Assembly (NCBI GenBank): GCA_025350445.1
Contig: JANXXV010000526.1
Coordinates: forward strand, 1 to 20,631
Reading direction: 5' to 3'
Source: Bryobacteraceae bacterium
GTDB lineage: Bacteria > Acidobacteriota > Terriglobia > Bryobacterales > Bryobacteraceae
DNA length: 20,631 bases
The translations under genes and the position numbers were made by a program. Within the stretch, counting starts at the first letter, position 1. Every line of letters starts with the position of its first letter. Shown here in pieces: positions 1 to 7,890 of the stretch. Under the pieces are notes generated by a model. The model saw nothing but the letters and a program-made list of their open reading frames with translations, was not told where the DNA came from and did no database searches.

Positions 1-2
1 CA

Positions 3-1406
3 GACCGCCTGGTGAGCGAAGGCGTGGTGGATATGGCCGGTGTGGATGCCCGCAAAAAGGCGTACGTGGCGAAGCTTTCCGAGGCGTTCGACCTTTCCAA
101 GACCACCGCGGCCACCGAGGTATTGCAGTTTGAGCCGGAAGCGCCGGTGCAGTTCCTGAGTGACCGGACGACAATCGACCGTGCCACGGCGGAGCAGGTG
201 GTGGGCGCCATCACATCACTGCCGGCCGATTTCCATATTCATCCCAAGCTGAAGCCTGTTATAGAGAAGCGAAAGACTGTGCTCGCGGATGAGCCATTCG
301 ATTGGGCCACCGGTGAAGCACTGGCGTTTGGCAGCTTGTTGACCGAAGGCTATTCGCTGCGTTTGAGCGGCCAGGACGTAGGCCGCGGAACTTTCAGCAA
401 CCGGCACATGGAACTGACCGATTTTGAGGACGGGCATAAATTCGTCGCGCTGCGGCAGTTGGCAGGACCCGGCCAGCTCTGTGAAGTTTGGGGCAGTTCG
501 CTCAGCGAATACGCGGCCATGGGTTTCGAGTTCGGTTTCAGTCTCACAACGCCCACGACGCTAGTGATGTGGGAAGGCCAGTTCGGCGATTTCGTCAACG
601 GCGCGCAGATTGTGATCGATCAGTTCCTGTCGTCCTCGGAGAAGAAATGGGGCGAGCTTTGCGGACTGGTGCTACTGCTGCCGCACGGCTATGAAGGGTT
701 GGGCCCGGAACATTCCAGCGCCCGCATCGAACGGTTTTTACAGATGTGTGCCCAGGAGAATATGCAGGTGGCGAACTGCACCACACCGGCGCAGTACTTC
801 CACATCCTGCGGCGTCAATTGCGCGGGGGCGCCGACGGGAAGCCGATCCGCAAGCCGCTGATCCTTTTTACTCCGAAAAGCCTGTTGCGCAGTCCGCTGG
901 CGGTATCGCGGTTAGACGATCTGACCAGCGGCAAGTTCGAAGAAGTGCTTCGCGATACCGGCGGGGCGCCGGCCGCGGGTGTGAAGCGCGTGCTGATGTG
1001 CTCCGGAAAGATCTACTACGATTTACAGGAGCGGCGGACCAGGACGAACTCGAATCATGTGGCGATTCTGCGGGTGGAACAGATGTATCCGTTCCCCGGC
1101 GGCGCGCTGCAAGCGGCGCTGCAGGAATATCCCAAGGCGAACGAGTTTTATTGGGTGCAGGAAGAGCCGAAGAACATGGGCCCGTGGCGATTCATGCACG
1201 AGCAGATTCAACCGCTGTTGGACACAAGCAAACGCAAACTTCGCTACGTCACCCGTCCGGAAAGCGCGAGCCCGGCGGTTGGCACAAACGAACGCCACAA
1301 GTACGAACAGAACGAAGTGGTGGACGATGCCTTCGCCGAAAAGCTGGTGGCGCGCACGCCGAAGCGTCCGAAAGTGATCAAGAAAAAGAAGCTACTTGTT
1401 TCCTGA
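3..1406 (+). CDS. sucA: 2-oxoglutarate dehydrogenase E1 component, C-terminal part (5' partial)
   Basis: This is the C-terminal part of the thiamine-diphosphate-dependent E1 subunit, which decarboxylates 2-oxoglutarate and passes the succinyl group to E2 in the TCA cycle. The frame is open to the left edge, so the gene starts outside the window; the GTG at 12 is only an internal codon. Family marks are the pyrimidine-binding-type segment around residues 96-135 (WATGEALAFGSLL, then SGQDVGRGTFSNRH), the LLLPHGYEGLGPEHSSAR stretch near residues 222-239, and the C-terminal RPESASPAVGTNERH block, which matches the end of SucA proteins. A very basic tail (KKKK) ends the protein. The gene is convergent with the adenosyltransferase gene and their ends overlap by 15 bases. 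The family call is firm; the N-terminal half and the rest of the operon are not visible. Confidence 0.95.
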   Translation, partial: DRLVSEGVVDMAGVDARKKAYVAKLSEAFDLSKTTAATEVLQFEPEAPVQFLSDRTTIDRATAEQVVGAITSLPADFHIHPKLKPVIEKRKTVLADEPFDWATGEALAFGSLLTEGYSLRLSGQDVGRGTFSNRHMELTDFEDGHKFVALRQLAGPGQLCEVWGSSLSEYAAMGFEFGFSLTTPTTLVMWEGQFGDFVNGAQIVIDQFLSSSEKKWGELCGLVLLLPHGYEGLGPEHSSARIERFLQMCAQENMQVANCTTPAQYFHILRRQLRGGADGKPIRKPLILFTPKSLLRSPLAVSRLDDLTSGKFEEVLRDTGGAPAAGVKRVLMCSGKIYYDLQERRTRTNSNHVAILRVEQMYPFPGGALQAALQEYPKANEFYWVQEEPKNMGPWRFMHEQIQPLLDTSKRKLRYVTRPESASPAVGTNERHKYEQNEVVDDAFAEKLVARTPKRPKVIKKKKLLVS

Positions 1407-2006
1407 GGCCGCCTGATTGGGCTGCCAAAGTACTTCCGGAGCGGACAGTTCGCGATTCACCCAGCGGCTCCAGACGAACAGCGCGTCGCTAAGGCGGTTC
1501 AGATAACGGATCGCCTCGGCGGGCACTTGTTCTTCGCGGCTCAGCGCCACCGCGATTCGTTCGGCGCGGCGGCAGATGGTGCGGCAGGCGTGCAGTTCGG
1601 TATTCAAGCGGCAACCGCCGGGCAATACAAAGGAGCGCAGCTTCGCTAGCCCGTCGTTCATTTCGTCGATCTCGCTTTCCAGCAGCATCACTTCCGCATC
1701 GGTAACACGGGGTTGTTTGGGATGGACGTCCTCCGGCCTCGTAGCCAGGATGGAGCCGAGGTTGAAAAGCTCGTGCTGAACGCGCTTCAGAATGACCGCC
1801 AGCTTAGTGAGCTGCGCTTCTTCGCATGAGAAGCACGCCATTCCGATAAAGGCGTTGAGTTCGTCCACGGTGCCATAGCAGTCGATGCGCAGCGCGTCCT
1901 TGCCGATGCGCTGGCCGCCAACCAGGCCGGTCTCACCGCCGTCGCCGGTCTTGGTGTAAATGCGATTGAGAGCGAGGCGCGGCTCGTTGTAGCCTTTATC
2001 TTCCAC
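1392..2006 (-). CDS. Cob(I)alamin adenosyltransferase, PduO type
   Basis: The enzyme transfers the adenosyl group of ATP to cob(I)alamin to make adenosylcobalamin. The 204-residue protein has the usual PduO/MMAB size. It carries the N-terminal ATP-binding motif TKTGDGGETGLVGG (about residues 18-31), the YGTVDELNAFIG block (about 44-55), the helix with CRTICRRAER (about 142-151) and the C-terminal LNRLSDALFVWSRWVN segment, all typical of this family. The ATG at 2006 is the only upstream start that keeps the complete TKTGDGG region. The gene lies on the opposite strand from the acyl-CoA mutase genes at 2869-4886, which need its product. That neighbourhood suggests it serves the mutase, although a general role in B12 metabolism is equally compatible. 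I see no cobalamin riboswitch in the short upstream gap. Confidence 0.93.
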   Translation of the reverse strand: MEDKGYNEPRLALNRIYTKTGDGGETGLVGGQRIGKDALRIDCYGTVDELNAFIGMACFSCEEAQLTKLAVILKRVQHELFNLGSILATRPEDVHPKQPRVTDAEVMLLESEIDEMNDGLAKLRSFVLPGGCRLNTELHACRTICRRAERIAVALSREEQVPAEAIRYLNRLSDALFVWSRWVNRELSAPEVLWQPNQAASGNK

Positions 2007-2071
2007 AAGTTTATTGTAGGCCTCAAGCCTCGCTTCACGCGGTCCGGCCGCTGACGATATGATGAAATTGC

Positions 2072-2485
2072 GTGGACCGAAAAGATTTGCAGGAGCTGTC
2101 GAAGATCAGGTTGAGGGAGGCGAGCGCCCTGTTAGAGCTTGGGTTGTTCGACGGTGCCTATTATCTGGCGGGTTACGCGGTGGAATGTGCGCTGAAGGCT
2201 TGCATCGCAAAGGCGACACAGCGGGGTGAATTCCCTGACAAGAAAAGGGTGGATTCCAGTTACTCGCACAACTTGCGGGAATTGATTAAGGTTGCCGGTC
2301 TTGAAGAAGCGCGCGCCGAACGGGCTAACAAAGAACTTCTATTTAAGGCGAATTGGGAGTTTGTTGAGGGTTGGTCGGAGCAAAGCCGATACCAAAGGCA
2401 CTCTCCAGAATCTTCGGCCGCTCTACTGAGGGCAATTGGCCATAGGCAATACGGGGTAATTTCATGGATAAAACTGCAATGGTGA
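2072..2485 (+). CDS. HEPN domain protein
   Basis: This is a 137-residue protein with the HEPN helical fold signature. The helix YYLAGYAVECALKACIAK (residues 30-47) is followed by SHNLRELI (65-72), and the C-terminus YGVISWIKLQW matches the end common in this HEPN subfamily. HEPN proteins are often RNases or partners of nucleotidyltransferases in toxin-antitoxin and defence modules. The usual Rx4-6H catalytic motif is not clear here: only R-x3-H arrangements (RYQRH, RAIGH) occur near the C-terminus, so catalytic activity is uncertain. The start is GTG at 2072. No Shine-Dalgarno site precedes it, and a -10-like TATGAT at 2058-2063 would place transcription initiation almost on the start codon. 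The end overlaps the next gene, which argues for co-translation. Confidence 0.85.
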   Translation: MDRKDLQELSKIRLREASALLELGLFDGAYYLAGYAVECALKACIAKATQRGEFPDKKRVDSSYSHNLRELIKVAGLEEARAERANKELLFKANWEFVEGWSEQSRYQRHSPESSAALLRAIGHRQYGVISWIKLQW

Positions 2486-2847
2486 GCCTGGAAGTGCATA
2501 GAGGAAAGGAAATTGTCGAGGCGCTTGAAAGTGCGAACTTGAAGATCAGTGTCGCGCTGTGGATGTTTTTGTCTGAGTATGAAGATTGGCGGATGGTCCT
2601 CTCAGCACGGCGGTTTGATTCGCTTGATCCCTTGGCCGCCCATCGCCTGCTCCACACTTTGCTGGACCCTGGGGAATTCACACCGGCGAGAACCCCGCCT
2701 ATCTTGATTCTTCGAATGACCGATCCGTTTATTAAGGCTTTGCGCTCGCGCTTCGGGAAAGCTAAGAGCGTAGAAGGAATGCGCCTTGGGAGCCAGTCTA
2801 TTGGCAACCGTTTCGTGGAAGATGCATACGTCTATCGAATTTCTTAA
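2464..2847 (+). CDS. Uncharacterised protein paired with the HEPN gene
   Basis: The product is 127 residues with no domain I can name firmly. It has an N-terminal HRGKEIVEALESANLKI stretch, then ALWMFLSEYEDWRMVLS (about residues 31-47), and a helix DPLAAHRLLHTLL. From memory this resembles small uncharacterised proteins encoded next to HEPN genes; that recollection is not checked. It lacks the GSxxxGxxxxxSDxD motif of MNT nucleotidyltransferases, so it is not a standard HEPN-MNT partner. The gene overlaps the HEPN gene by 22 bases from the ATG at 2464, which has a GGGG-like Shine-Dalgarno site just upstream. Starts at 2479 (ATG) or 2482 (GTG, forming a GTGA stop/start overlap) are also possible. 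A regulatory or antitoxin role is an inference from the pairing only. Confidence 0.75.
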   Translation: MDKTAMVSLEVHRGKEIVEALESANLKISVALWMFLSEYEDWRMVLSARRFDSLDPLAAHRLLHTLLDPGEFTPARTPPILILRMTDPFIKALRSRFGKAKSVEGMRLGSQSIGNRFVEDAYVYRIS

Positions 2848-2868
2848 TTCACCCACTGGAAAGACCGG

Positions 2869-4437
2869 ATGAGCAAGACATTCACTACACTCAGCGGCTT
2901 GCCGGTAGCTCCGCTCTACACCGAACCCCCCGCCGCGCCCATCCCCGGTCCCGGTGAATTCCCCTACACCCGCGGCATCCACCGCGACATGTATCGCGGC
3001 AAGCTTTGGACCATGCGGCAATTTTCCGGCTTCGGCTCGCCGGAGGAAACCAATGCCCGCTATCGATACCTGCTGGCCCAAGGGCAGAACGGGCTTTCCG
3101 TCGCCTTCGATCTTCCCACGCTAATGGGCTACGACGCGGACCACGCGGCGTCGAACGGCGAGACAGGCAAGTGCGGCGTGTCCATCTCCTCACTCGAAGA
3201 CATGGAGATTCTGTTTCAGGGTATCCCGCTGGACAAGGTCACCGTTTCCATGACCATCAATTCCCCCGCGCCGATTCTCTATGCCATGTATATCGCCGCG
3301 GCGGAGAATCAGGGCGCCGCCATCGCGCAACTTTCCGGTACGTTGCAGAACGACATCCTGAAGGAGTACATCGCGCAGAAGGAGTTCATCTATCCGCCGC
3401 GCCCATCCATGCGGCTGGTCACCGATGTGATCGAATACTCGGCCCGCCACACACCGCGATTCAATTCGATCTCCATCAGCGGCTATCACATTCGCGAGGC
3501 CGGCTCCACGGCGGTGCAGGAGCTTGCGTTCACGCTGCGTAACGGCATTGAGTACGTGGAGTGGGCCATCGAACGCGGCATGGCGGTGGACGATTTCGCG
3601 CCGCGGCTCAGCTTCTTCTTCAATGCGCATAACGATTTCTTCGAGGAGATAGCCAAGTACCGCGCCGCGCGCAAGCTCTGGGCAGAGATCATGCGCGACC
3701 GGTTTCACGCCCGCGACGAGAGAAGCTGGAAGCTGCGCTTTCATGCGCAGACGGCCGGTTGCTCGCTCACCTGGCAGCAGCCGAACAACAACATAGTGCG
3801 TACCGCACTACAGGCGATGGCGGCCATTCTGGGTGGCGCCCAATCGCTGCATACCAATTCGCTGGACGAAGCCTACGCGCTTCCCAGTGAACATGCGGTC
3901 ACGCTGGCGCTTCGTACGCAGCAGATTCTGGCATACGAAACAGGCGTAACCGACGCGCCCGATCCGCTAGGCGGCAGTTACTTTTTAGAGAACCTGACCG
4001 CCCGCATGGAACAGGAAGCGCGCGGGTACATCGCACGAATCGATGCCATGGGCGGGATGATTGCCGCGATCGAGGCCGGCTTTCCACAGAGCGAAATTGC
4101 GAACGCGAGTTACAACTATCAGCGTGCCATCGAAACAGGCGAACAAATTATCGTAGGCGTGAACGCGTTCGAGGAAGATGCGAAAGAGCACATCGAGATC
4201 CTGCGAATGAACGAGGATTCCTGTGCAAAACAAACCGAAAAACTGCGCCAACTGCGCGCGCGGCGCGATGGGCATCTTGTGAACGGGACGCTTTCCGCAC
4301 TGCGGAAATGCGCCACTGCGCACGGGAATACAATGCCCTATATACTAGAGGCAGTGCGTGCCTACGCAACTCTCGGTGAGATCTGCGATGCGCTGCGCGA
4401 CGTTTTCGGAACCTATCAGGAACGAAGTGTACTGTAG
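2869..4437 (+). CDS. B12-dependent acyl-CoA mutase large subunit (methylmalonyl-CoA mutase family, isobutyryl-CoA mutase-like)
   Basis: This is the catalytic TIM-barrel subunit of an adenosylcobalamin-dependent acyl-CoA mutase, 522 residues, without the B12-binding domain, which the next gene encodes. Family motifs are [15 protein letters not shown] (48-62), [15 protein letters not shown] (75-89), [17 protein letters not shown] (198-214, with the conserved His207), [18 protein letters not shown] (243-260) and [14 protein letters not shown] (326-339). Counting at a constant offset of 37 from the Propionibacterium methylmalonyl-CoA mutase, Tyr89 becomes Phe52 and Arg207 becomes Gln170. Phe and Gln at these positions are the known signature of isobutyryl-CoA mutase (IcmA), so interconversion of isobutyryl- and n-butyryl-CoA is the likelier reaction. 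Automated annotation would probably say methylmalonyl-CoA mutase. A GGAAAG Shine-Dalgarno-like site precedes the ATG at 2869. The small subunit follows 32 bases later. Confidence 0.93.
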   Translation: MSKTFTTLSGLPVAPLYTEPPAAPIPGPGEFPYTRGIHRDMYRGKLWTMRQFSGFGSPEETNARYRYLLAQGQNGLSVAFDLPTLMGYDADHAASNGETGKCGVSISSLEDMEILFQGIPLDKVTVSMTINSPAPILYAMYIAAAENQGAAIAQLSGTLQNDILKEYIAQKEFIYPPRPSMRLVTDVIEYSARHTPRFNSISISGYHIREAGSTAVQELAFTLRNGIEYVEWAIERGMAVDDFAPRLSFFFNAHNDFFEEIAKYRAARKLWAEIMRDRFHARDERSWKLRFHAQTAGCSLTWQQPNNNIVRTALQAMAAILGGAQSLHTNSLDEAYALPSEHAVTLALRTQQILAYETGVTDAPDPLGGSYFLENLTARMEQEARGYIARIDAMGGMIAAIEAGFPQSEIANASYNYQRAIETGEQIIVGVNAFEEDAKEHIEILRMNEDSCAKQTEKLRQLRARRDGHLVNGTLSALRKCATAHGNTMPYILEAVRAYATLGEICDALRDVFGTYQERSVL

Positions 4438-4469
4438 TGAATGTAAGAAGTGATTGCTAAATTTTCCGG

Positions 4470-4886
<417 letters not shown>

Positions 4887-4943
4887 GAGAAGCACGGCCC
4901 GCCACAGGCGGGATTGGCCCAATATCCATTGAGAGATCTTTTA

Positions 4944-6299
4944 ATGCAAGAGAAACTGAACATAGCGGTTTTTGTCGATTACGACAATATTGAGATTGGC
5001 GTGAAATCCACGCTGCGGCGCGAGTTTGACGTATCGCTTCCGCTGGACGCCTTGAAGGAACGGGGCGACATTGTCGCCAAATTCGCTTACGCGAATTGGG
5101 GCCGCCAGGAAGGCGCCACGCGCCAGATGGCCGAAAGCGCCGTCCAGATGGTGCAACGGATTCCTTCGCCGCGCGGCGATAAGAACGGCGCCGACATTAA
5201 CCTGGCGCTGGACGCCCTTGAGATGGCATTCACACACAGCCACGTGAATGCATTCGCCATTGTCAGCGGCGACAGTGACTTTATCCCGCTGGTGAACAAG
5301 CTTCGGGAATTCGGCAAGACCGTCTTCGTCGTCGGCGGCAAGGCCTTCACCAGCACCATCCTGCAACAGAACTGCCATGAGTTCATCAGCTACGAATCGC
5401 TGCTGGACGATCCGAAACGCAGTGACGGCAGACAACAACAGCCGGCGCAGCAACAGCAGCCGGCGCAACAGGGTCCACAACAGGGCGCGCAGCAGTATCA
5501 GGGTGGCGGCGACCGTCCGCCGCGCCCGCCGCAACAGCAGCGTGGACGCCCCGCGCCGCTTGACCTGCTACAAGCCATGCCTCTGGTGGAGCGGGCTCTA
5601 CAGGTATTGGAACGCCGTGCCGTGCAGCCGCAGCTTGGCTTGCTGAAGTCGACCATGCTGCAACTGGATTCGGCGTTCAGCGAGCGCGCCTATGGAGCGG
5701 GCAGCTTCTCCGACTTCGTCGAGAAGTTGAAGAAAGCCGATTACGTCAACGTAAGCGGTACCGGCGGACGCTACACCATCGAGCGCAAGGGCTCGCCGGT
5801 GCAGGAAACCGCGAAAGCGAAGCCGGAAGAGTTGTTGCCCATGCTGCGGGACGTACTCGAAACACATCGCCTGGAACTCGAAGAGGAAGGTTGCCTGGCT
5901 GAGGATCTGGCTTCGTGGGTCAGAGTCGAGAATCCGAATCTGGACATCAAGAACTATGGCTTCCAGGAATTCGCCGAGTTCCTCAACTTCGCGCAGGATA
6001 AGCTGGTGGTCCGCATCGAGCCCGATGAAGAGAAGGGGCTGCTGGTGTTCCTGGGAGGGGAGTTCTATCCGCCGGCGCCGCCCCCGATGGAGGCGATGCC
6101 GATGCCGGATGAAGACGAAGACATCGACGAGCCGCAGCCGATTGTGGAAGGACAGCCGTCCATGGTGGCGCCGACGCCCCCGATTACTCCAAAGCCGGTG
6201 AAGCGTGCGCCGCGCCCCAGAAAGCGCGCCGCGGAAGGCAACGTTGAGAACCGCCCGCCAAGGGTGCGCCGCGCTCCGCGACCGAAGAAGACGGTATAA
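4944..6299 (+). CDS. NYN domain protein with two OST-HTH (LOTUS) domains, putative RNA-binding protein or nuclease
   Basis: The first ~155 residues are a NYN (PIN-like, LabA/DUF88) domain with all expected acidic motifs: FVDYDN (Asp12, Asp14), GADINLALD (Asp84) and VSGDSDF (Asp110, Asp112). Next is a Gln/Pro-rich linker (about 163-200) full of QQ and PAQQ units. Two segments of about 75-80 residues follow (about 206-282 and 296-375) that fit OST-HTH/LOTUS domains, with SFSDFVEKLKKADYV and GFQEFAEFLNFAQDKLV as their recognisable cores. The C-terminus is Pro-rich, then strongly basic (KRAPRPRKR, RRAPRPKK), as expected for nucleic-acid contact. The ATG at 4944 is preferred because GAGAG lies just upstream; an in-frame TTG at 4914 would add 10 residues. 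The ridA-like gene follows after 5 bases. The substrate is unknown. Confidence 0.87.
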   Translation: MQEKLNIAVFVDYDNIEIGVKSTLRREFDVSLPLDALKERGDIVAKFAYANWGRQEGATRQMAESAVQMVQRIPSPRGDKNGADINLALDALEMAFTHSHVNAFAIVSGDSDFIPLVNKLREFGKTVFVVGGKAFTSTILQQNCHEFISYESLLDDPKRSDGRQQQPAQQQQPAQQGPQQGAQQYQGGGDRPPRPPQQQRGRPAPLDLLQAMPLVERALQVLERRAVQPQLGLLKSTMLQLDSAFSERAYGAGSFSDFVEKLKKADYVNVSGTGGRYTIERKGSPVQETAKAKPEELLPMLRDVLETHRLELEEEGCLAEDLASWVRVENPNLDIKNYGFQEFAEFLNFAQDKLVVRIEPDEEKGLLVFLGGEFYPPAPPPMEAMPMPDEDEDIDEPQPIVEGQPSMVAPTPPITPKPVKRAPRPRKRAAEGNVENRPPRVRRAPRPKKTV

Positions 6300-6304
6300 A
6301 CTTT

Positions 6305-6688
6305 ATGATCGAACGAATCAATCCAGCCGGGATTCCTGTACCGAAGAGTCCCTATTCACTCGCAGTTCGTGCAGGGGACTTTCTGTACCTTTCCGGTCAG
6401 GGACCTATCGACCAGACCACGAACGAATTTTCCTACGGCGACATTCAGCATGAGACGCGCGTTGTGCTCGGCAACCTCCAGCGGGTGCTGGAAGGTTGCG
6501 GGGCGTCAATGGCGGATGTGGTGAAATGCGCTGTATTTTTGAGGGACGGCAACGATTTCCAGGCGATGAATGCCGTCTATCGGGAGTTCTTCGAGGATCA
6601 CAAGCCCGCGCGCACCACGGTGGAAACGAAGTTCGCCGACGCGCGGATGAAGGTGGAGATCGACTGTATCGCTTATAAACCGAAGTAG
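6305..6688 (+). CDS. RidA family (YjgF/YER057c/UK114) protein, first copy
   Basis: This is a 127-residue RidA-family protein. RidA proteins form trimers and hydrolyse reactive enamine/imine intermediates from PLP enzymes. The conserved SPYSLAV start, YLSGQGPID (28-36), the substrate-binding Arg103 in PARTTVE and Glu118 in VEIDCIAY are present, so deaminase chemistry is possible. It differs from the canonical copy at 15215-15595, notably in the N-terminus and in the residues after Arg103, and may be specialised. It sits between the NYN gene (5 bases upstream) and a phosphatase gene (9 bases downstream), probably in one transcript. No clear ribosome binding site precedes the ATG, which again suggests translational coupling. 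Confidence 0.92.
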   Translation: MIERINPAGIPVPKSPYSLAVRAGDFLYLSGQGPIDQTTNEFSYGDIQHETRVVLGNLQRVLEGCGASMADVVKCAVFLRDGNDFQAMNAVYREFFEDHKPARTTVETKFADARMKVEIDCIAYKPK

Positions 6689-6697
6689 AGGTTCTCA

Positions 6698-7204
6698 ATG
6701 ATAGGGACAGAGCTGCACTGGGTGGACGTGCCCTGGCCGGGAAGACTCGCACTGGCTGCACGTCCGCGCGGCGGCGAGTGGCTTGAAGACGAAATCACCA
6801 GTTGGCAGCGGAGCGGCGTGAATACGGTGTTTTCGCTACTGACAAGCGAGGAGGAACGGGACCTCGACATCTCGCGCGAGGCTACCGAAGCGCGGGCGCA
6901 TGGCATGAAATTTTTGTCATATCCCATCCTTGATCGGCAAGTGCCGGATTCCGAACGAAATCTTGCAAGCGCCCTGGAAGAGTTGGATCGTGAGCTAGCG
7001 GAAGGCAGAAACGTGGTACTCCATTGCCGCCAAGGAATTGGACGCACCGGACTTGTTGCCGCATGCCTATTGCTAACGAAAGGCATTGATCCGGAGAGCG
7101 CAGTCAGACAGTTGAGCGCCGCGCGTGGGCTGGACGTACCGGAGACCCCCGAGCAGCTCGAGTGGATAAATCGTTATGCCGGGAGCGTTGCCACTCACCG
7201 ATGA
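6698..7204 (+). CDS. Cys-based tyrosine/dual-specificity phosphatase family protein
   Basis: The protein has 168 residues and the active-site signature HCRQGIGRTG (109-118), which is the HCx5R(S/T) motif with nucleophile Cys110 and Arg116. The upstream FLSYPILDRQVPD loop (72-84) offers Asp79 or Asp84 as general acid. Size and motif place it with small DSP/PTP-like phosphatases; the substrate (phosphotyrosine, phospholipid or other) cannot be read from sequence. There is no signal peptide, so it is probably cytoplasmic. An AGAGG site lies 6 bases before the ATG. Its stop codon overlaps the next start as ATGA, so the following small protein is probably translated with it. Confidence 0.87.
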   Translation: MIGTELHWVDVPWPGRLALAARPRGGEWLEDEITSWQRSGVNTVFSLLTSEEERDLDISREATEARAHGMKFLSYPILDRQVPDSERNLASALEELDRELAEGRNVVLHCRQGIGRTGLVAACLLLTKGIDPESAVRQLSAARGLDVPETPEQLEWINRYAGSVATHR

Positions 7205-7458
7205 GCGGCCAACCGCCGCTGAGACCATTGCACCCTGTCACCTCGCTCATCCCCGTGAAGCTTCTGACGTTTGAAAAGCTCACCTCCGACCGCTTGAAGA
7301 AATCACTTGCGCCCGGTCAAGAGCATTGTCTGAAGACAAGGCCGGACGGCACAATGCTCGACGGACATCACCGCGTTTTCGTCTTGAAGCGTCGCGGTGA
7401 AAATGTAGATGTGTTGCCGCGCGAGGTCTTCACGCGCGACCCGGACCACGATCACTGA
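7201..7458 (+). CDS. Small ParB-N-like protein of unknown function
   Basis: This is an 85-residue protein starting at ATG 7201, which overlaps the phosphatase stop codon in an ATGA arrangement. An in-frame ATG at 7162 would lie inside the phosphatase gene and is less likely. The segment DGTMLDGHHRVFVLKRRGE (about 49-67) followed by VDVLPREV resembles the core of ParB/Srx-like N-terminal domains, where D-G-H-R contacts a nucleotide phosphate. No DNA-binding helix-turn-helix follows, so it is not a complete ParB. The KLTSDRLKKSLAPGQ region resembles the lead-in to the same fold. Function unknown; the coupling suggests a joint role with the phosphatase. The gene ends 12 bases before the convergent pseudopilin gene. 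Confidence 0.7.
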   Translation: MSGQPPLRPLHPVTSLIPVKLLTFEKLTSDRLKKSLAPGQEHCLKTRPDGTMLDGHHRVFVLKRRGENVDVLPREVFTRDPDHDH

Positions 7459-7470
7459 AGAACTTTTCTA

Positions 7471-7890
7471 TCACCATTCCGAGTAAGCGGTTCCATCCAG
7501 GCTCATCTTGCCGGACCCGCTGCGCACATCGAAAATCCCCGATTCGTTCTGGTTCACGCTGCCCGAGGCGTCTTCCATGATGATCTTCCAACTGGAATCG
7601 GAGTCCGTCATGGGATCCCGTGGAACTACCCGCAGATAGCCTTCACTCACCAAATCCTGAAGCGTCTGCGGCGCCTTCTGCTTGTCGTAAGTGTATTCGT
7701 CAATTACAGTCCTCATGGTGAAGAGGTTGTTCCGCAACACGGATTCTTTCGCCCGCAGGATCGACTTCTGATAGAACGGAACGGCCAGCGACACCAGAAT
7801 CGAGATGATCGTCATTACGACCATCAACTCGATGATGGTGAATCCACGGCGGCGCCGGCCTGCTTTACCAATCCGAGTATGCGCTGCCAT
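7471..7890 (-). CDS. GspG-like type II secretion pseudopilin / type IV pilin-like protein, second copy
   Basis: A class III signal peptide is clear: a basic leader with RRRRG, then FTIIELMVVMTII. Cleavage after Gly16 would leave Phe at +1 and the conserved Glu at +5 (Glu21), followed by one hydrophobic N-terminal helix. The globular part has the GspG-like order DEYTYDKQKAPQTLQDLV, GYL, PRDPMTDS, IFDV and a C-terminal DGTAYSEW. The ATG at 7890 is preferred over 7947 because a strong GGAGAAGG Shine-Dalgarno site (7897-7904, minus strand) lies 6 bases upstream and because the leader then has the normal length (139 residues in total). It overlaps the end of the upstream pseudopilin gene by 26 bases. 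It is the last gene of the secretin operon and probably sits in the inner membrane or in a pseudopilus. Confidence 0.9.
   Translation of the reverse strand: MAAHTRIGKAGRRRRGFTIIELMVVMTIISILVSLAVPFYQKSILRAKESVLRNNLFTMRTVIDEYTYDKQKAPQTLQDLVSEGYLRVVPRDPMTDSDSSWKIIMEDASGSVNQNESGIFDVRSGSGKMSLDGTAYSEW

Noticed and set aside
746..1492. 248-codon open frame on the plus strand
   Set aside because: It overlaps sucA in another frame, has Arg/Gly-rich shadow-type composition, and matches no family.
2007..2071. Cobalamin riboswitch near the adenosyltransferase and mutase genes
   Set aside because: The gaps upstream of these genes are too short and I see no B12-box-like sequence.
4914..4943. TTG start adding 10 residues to the NYN/OST-HTH protein
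   Set aside because: The ATG at 4944 has GAGAG at a suitable distance and the NYN fold begins right after it; the TTG has no well-spaced site.
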